The notes under the pieces are model-generated. The model worked only from the letters and a program-made list of their open reading frames with translations, had not been told where the DNA came from and made no database searches. This document shows, piece by piece, positions 38,301 through 44,300 of a stretch of DNA of 64,000 nucleotides. Origin of the DNA: Homalodisca vitripennis (taxonomy: Eukaryota > Arthropoda > Insecta > Hemiptera > Cicadellidae); NCBI RefSeq assembly GCF_021130785.1, contig NC_060215.1, forward strand, positions 69,320,501-69,384,500, written 5' to 3'. Every line of letters begins with the position of its first letter. Positions within the stretch are counted from its first letter, which is position 1. The translations under genes and the position numbers were made by a program.

Positions 38301-41300
38301 GCAAATACACAAGATTTATTAAATCAAGAAGATAAACAAATACAAAATTCAATATTACAAAAATAACTTTCAACATTTATACAGTATAATTCCAGTAGTT
38401 ATTTATTTTGATTTCACACTACGTCACACAGGACAAATATTAAAATCACATATGTTTAACTATTATTAAAAACAAATTTACTTTTGTGATTTGTGTGACG
38501 AAGATAGCCTTGTTATCGAAAGGCCTCACAAAAATAAAAAGTTATGATTATTGGTTGATGTGTTCTCAATGTAGTGAATAAAGTGGAGTTATATGTTGGT
38601 CATCGGTTTGAGAGAGGGGAGGACTATTGTGATAGCATAAGGGTAGCAGATATCTGCTCTCTTAGCCACTTTATTATTTATGTCTAACTTGGTTGATACA
38701 TTTAAGATTGCATAGGATAATATTTTTAATTGCATTTCAAAACAAATTTCAGGTATAAAAAAAGTTTAATTATTTTTTTAATTATTGGGTTCCTGAAATT
38801 AAACAGCTGGTAGCAATAACTATAAATATGGGAATAAGCTTTCGTACCAACATTGTGGATTATTGGACCGGAGATCCAAACCAATACATGAAATTTTATT
38901 ATAACACTATGCCCGTTAAGGAAATTTCAGCTGATTTGGTCATTGTTTCACTTGAACTCAGGAACAGCTGCTGAAAAAACTCCTTGATATGACCCTCTAC
39001 ATAAAGTGCATAAAACCCCTTATGTTCTTCAAGTTGAGTTGTACAATTGAAAGGATTGTTTTATCAGATGGCTGTTCCCCTTTATACTCAGAGAGATATT
39101 TTTGAACTTCTACAAATTGAAGATTTGTTTACAGATTGAAGTGTATTTATAATGCAACTTGTGACAGGCCAACAAAACAATGTTGGAAAAAGATTATTAT
39201 ATACTTATCACTGGCTTTATTTGATGATAAACAAACACATTGCCTCTGCCAGTTCCCAAAAGAGAGAAAAGCCTTCCCATATTTTTAAAGAGGTGGAAAT
39301 CTAATTACCAACTCATAAACATTTATTAAAAAACTATACTATAACATTTATTACAGACAACTTACCACCTCTCCCTCTTCCACGATCAAATCCACCACGA
39401 TCACGTTTATCATCAGCAATATCAATTCTTACTAAATACCCATCAAGATCAATCGTGTCATTCAATTCTAGTGCATTTTTCAAGCTCTCCACATCTTCAA
39501 ATTCTACATAGCAAAATCCTTTAAACACATCGGTTTCTCTGTCCTTAACAAGCCTTACACCTTTCACATTGATGCGCTGGAAAAGTAAATTAAGTTTTAG
39601 TATTACATAACAGATCTGATGAAAACAGCAACATAAGAAGTCTAATTTATTGAGAAATCTAATTTATTTTTCAAATTATTATTAAGTTTATAGCATAAAA
39701 AATTATAAATCCTAAGTTTAAATTTCATGTTACAAAGACATTAGTTTTAGGTTAAGTTATTTGGCAGGTAAGAAGTATAGTAAACTCCCACTACCAAAAT
39801 CCTAACTAAATACAAACTATCTGAATAACAAATTATTCAAATTTATTAGGATTTTAATAAATTGAAAAATAACAAGTCCGGACCCAACTAGGAAGTAAGT
39901 TGGTGCAACATTTTCCAAGTTGTATATCTTTAGATACAAGTAATAAACAGGAAGTGAATTTGATTCAATAACCTAACAACTGCTGTTCTGACTTAATAGT
40001 TCATTGGCCAAGACTGTTTTATGTTAAAGAACGTTGAAAAGTTAGATTTTAATTCAAAGTACTTAAGACTACTCAAATAATACTTGATACTTCAAAATTT
40101 AATATTGGGAATATTAATTTCAATCAAGTTTGAATATTGATATTTGAATATTCAAATCAATATTGAATTTTTTATTAATTTCAAGCTATAACCTTTGAAT
40201 TTTATTTAAAGTTATTACTTACACCAGGGCCTAATTCAGGATTCTCTAAAATCCTGGTGATATCACCTTGGACAATCTTTTTTGGTAGATTACCAATGTA
40301 AGCTGTGAATGGAGGCTCTGTGGGCATCCTCTTTGGTTTTTGTTGACCACCACCATAGCCCCTAAAAAGTACAACATATGTAGCATTAAAACATTTCATA
40401 TATTTATTGCACTTCCTTAATACAAACTGTAGAGTAAAGTTACAGTATTTTAACTTAGTTTACATACAATTATACCATAGGAACATCTAATATTGTAATT
40501 TATTTATGACCTAATGGGTTAAGTGAAAAGAAAATTATTCAATGGTACTTCTTATATACGTTATTGTATTATTAAAGTGCACAATAAACTTAAATATTGG
40601 CCACAGTTAAATGTTCAAACCTTGAAAACATAACCCCTCTTTGGGTTCTATTTCACACCATTTTTAGCAAGTAAATAATTGGTTCATCGTGATATGACGA
40701 GAAATTGGGCTTAGTTATAAGACAGGAAAGGAAGTAATATCAGATTAGTGGTTGAGCAACGAAAATCGCCTGTCACAATACACACACACACACACACACA
40801 CACATCATTCCTTGTAATGAACGAGGCAGCGTAAAGAGTGACAGTTGGCAACACCACCCCCACATGCCACAAATGATCCACCCCACTCACAACTAAACTG
40901 AGTAAAGACTGATCCACAGTAGAAACGTCACTGAACAATACAATTCACATCACTTGAAGAAATGACTGATGGTAACACTACGTTTGGCATGGATTGTATT
41001 GTGTTCTCAAGTGAAAAGGAGACAGAAAGTGCCTTGATCTGATTTGTAGTACTTAAGTTATTGGCGCTAAACAAACACCAATAACCTTACCTAGCTTTAC
41101 TTTCTCACCCTTTTTTACTGACTGGCTGTTAGGAAACAAATTGTTCTTGTCAAAATACAATCTATGGGTAAAAATTCAAGAGACATTTTAAAAATTCACA
41201 TACAATCCTCCCACTTTTCCCAGGTGCCCAAAATTCACAAATAATCCACGCTTAACCTTTTTTTTTTTTTTTTGTGCATGGCAGTCTAATTTACAGTTGA

Positions 41301-44300
41301 ACATGGGAAAACCTAAAAATACCCTATTATCTTAGTAAGAAAATATGTTTCTAACCATAAATGAGAGGCCTATATAAATTATCTTTTGAGAAAATTGTTA
41401 TAATCCCCCAAACAGTTAACAAATCAGCAACTACGACATAAATTCTTCCAAGTGGAAAAGGCAAGTGGGATTTTATTGTTTCTAAATGAATTGTGATTAT
41501 CAAATCAGCAGTGTGGGCCATGTAACAGATATGTTTACCCCAAAACTTTACATACCAGTCATAAACTTCCACCAACATCCAGTTCCAGTTACATTGGATG
41601 CAAGTTATACAATGCTCTGCCGACATCTTTAAAAGCACTCAGAGGGAAACTACTAACAACAGGACTTCACAACTGGCTCTAGACAAGACCGTTCTATTCA
41701 TTGAAAGAATTCTTTGACGCTACACATCAGTAAAAAGAAATAATTTCAACATTGTAATTTGTACTCACATATTCTTAATTGTTTGTACTGATTGTATAAT
41801 AATTTTGACGCCAATACGTTTCTTATGTTGCTGTAAATAAAGATGATTCATTAACAACTAGAATGGCTCAGCACTCTTCTTATTTTTCATCCACCAATGT
41901 GTCATACACAGCAGAGTTCTCATACTGAGCTTCACCATTGATGTCCACCTCAAGGATGACCCAGAAAGGTGTTCAAATATCTGACAGCTCGTTATTTTGA
42001 AATACCTTGTGAACAGCAGCCTGACTGCACTGTAACGTATGTGGAGGTGAGAGCTAACGTGAATCTTCTTAAATACCATGCACAGACTTTCTGCAAAATG
42101 TTTTCTCCACTTCAGTAAACTCCATTTCTGCTACACCTGAGGTGATGGGTACAGTTGACCAATCACCCAAACACACAATGTTCAATTGTAGTGTTAAACC
42201 CAACCAAAGTCAGAAAGAATTTACGATGACCTTGACTAGAAAATATACAATGACAGTGCATATAAATATGCATCATAGATGTTTGCAAACGCAAGCTTCA
42301 AGTACATAGTTATTCAAGAACCATTTAGTACATTTTCAGCCGGAAAAATTATAAAATATCATAATATATTTAATAATAATCAAGTCCATGCTCTACAGAA
42401 ATTTAAAAGTCAAAAACTTGACGAAACACTAAGTTAAAAATTGCAAAATTATGTTCCGGTGCAACAAATTTGTTAGCCAGAACCGTTCCGCATCCGTTAC
42501 GAACTCATTAAAACATTTGTGATTGAAACAGCTTGACACACTCCTAGTGAAAGGCTACACAGAAAACTAACAAACAAGAAAAATATTGGCAAGCTTTAAC
42601 CCTTTGTAATTGGGAGACCACTAGCGTGGCCAAAACTTATCTATCACTCAGCTCGGATGGAGCTCCCAAACAGTTCTCCCATCAGGTCACCAGACCACAC
42701 ATAAAGGCCAGCTGCATTCTACGTTCCCACTCGGTGCTTGCATAAGCATGTACACCACTTACTTGAATTTAAATAGCAGTGTTTGACCTTTGGCTCTTTA
42801 AATGGCTTGAGATTTAGATTAAATTCTCAATATGTACAAAGTTTATTGGCTTCAAGCTTAAAGCTTTATCAATTGTTTCTTTATTATTTGCTTTTAAAAG
42901 GAACTAGTAATATTAAGTTAAGTTATAGGTTGATCTGTTTTAAAAGTATTTTTATTTGCATTTTTTTTATTTTTATTAAGTAGGTCTCTAGTACCAACAG
43001 AATATACTTATTTCCATACGTTAAAATATTGAAGGGCGCACAACGTTACAATATTGATATTCGCGAACACCCAAATCTGAAGGTACAGTGTTTAGGCTCC
43101 ATAATAAGATTTTGGGAAATTATGAGGTGGCAAATCACGAATTTGACGTTATCAACATATTCTGCTCATCCTCCTGAACAAAAAATATATATGGTTTTAG
43201 GGAGTGCAAATGACAAATAACATGATTTTAGAGGGTATATACATAAATAGTTAAGTTCTTAATGTTATGTTTGTGCTATGTCTGGATATTTGTAAATATT
43301 ATCTGCAGGTGGGACTGATAGCGTATATGTTTTCTGAGCGCTCTGGGGCAGAAGTCAGAGATAATGTGTACTGTAGCTTGGATCGAGTGAGTGCGTGACA
43401 ATCATGGATCAACCATCCACTAGTTCGACCAACCGTAGTGAACTGGTGTGTCGTAAATATTATCTGCGGCTGGAACTGATAGCGTATATGTTTTCTGAGC
43501 GCTCTGGGGCAGAAGTCAGAGATATCGTGTACTGTAGTTTGGATCGAGTGAGTGCGTGACGATCATGGATCAACCATCCACTAGTTCGGGTAATTCTAAG
43601 CAATATATGGGTCAACCTCGATTTTTCTCATATTACAATATAATGTTCCAATAGTCAATTAGAAAAGGAAATGACTAGAATTTCTTGCCGGAAAGCAGTT
43701 ATAGGGAGCAGGCAACTCATATTACAATATAATGTTCCAATAGTCAATTAGAAAAGGAAATGACTAGAATTTCTTGCTGGAAAGCAGTTATAGGGAGCAG
43801 GCAACCGCGAGAATTATCTATTAGTGATCAGGGGCACTGACGTGATCTGGGCTTCAAATTTGGAACTACTCGAGTTAATTTTTTTTCTAAAAGAGCAAGC
43901 AGCGCGAAGCGCTGCGAAGTGGGCAAGCATCGTGCGTGATCTTCGTATATACTGAATCGATTCAGGCCAAAGGAATGACACAGATTCCTTTACCAGATTT
44001 TTACGGAGATTTTGTATTGGGCGGATTATATTGGTTTACTTTGCTTTCCAGTATGTAATTATGTGTTTAAAATTGTTTTACATACATTACCTACATTATA
44101 TTGTAATATGTAATAACAATTTATCAGAAATCTTTAATAAAAAAAAGGATCACGCACGATGCCTGCCCGCTGCGCAGCGCTTCGCGCTGCTTGCTCTTTT
44201 AGAGAAAAAATTAACTCGAGTAGTTCCAAATTTGAAGCCCAGATCACGTCAGTGCCCCTGATCACTAATAGGTAACTCTAAGCAATATATGACCGTCTGG

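Larger units (their letters stand above)
35355..38540 (+). mobile_element. Penelope-like retroelement with inverted terminal repeats, split by a LINE
   Basis: Penelope-like elements encode a telomerase-related RT fused to a GIY-YIG endonuclease. Here an RT C-terminal piece (35594-35715; WIRYVD, then [20 protein letters not shown]) continues after the LINE with [20 protein letters not shown] and [13 protein letters not shown] (37635-37740). A GIY-YIG-type segment follows, [19 protein letters not shown], and ends [16 protein letters not shown] (to 38366). Stops and frameshifts are present and the YVDD has become YVDQ. The flanks 35384-35464 and 38415-38497 are inverted copies of each other, a partial-LTR feature of this class. 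Most of the RT is missing. The LINE inserted at a TTTAGA target. Confidence 0.85.
40362..43104. other. eIF4H intron 1, non-coding part
   Basis: No gene recognised. It contains a (CA)n tract at 40780 and an element end at about 42600. Frames at 40711, 41351 and 41858 on the minus strand resemble no protein. Confidence 0.4.

Noticed and set aside
44031..44261. 76-codon frame in the 842-bp inverted-repeat element
   Set aside because: It runs from the loop into an inverted arm; no protein similarity.
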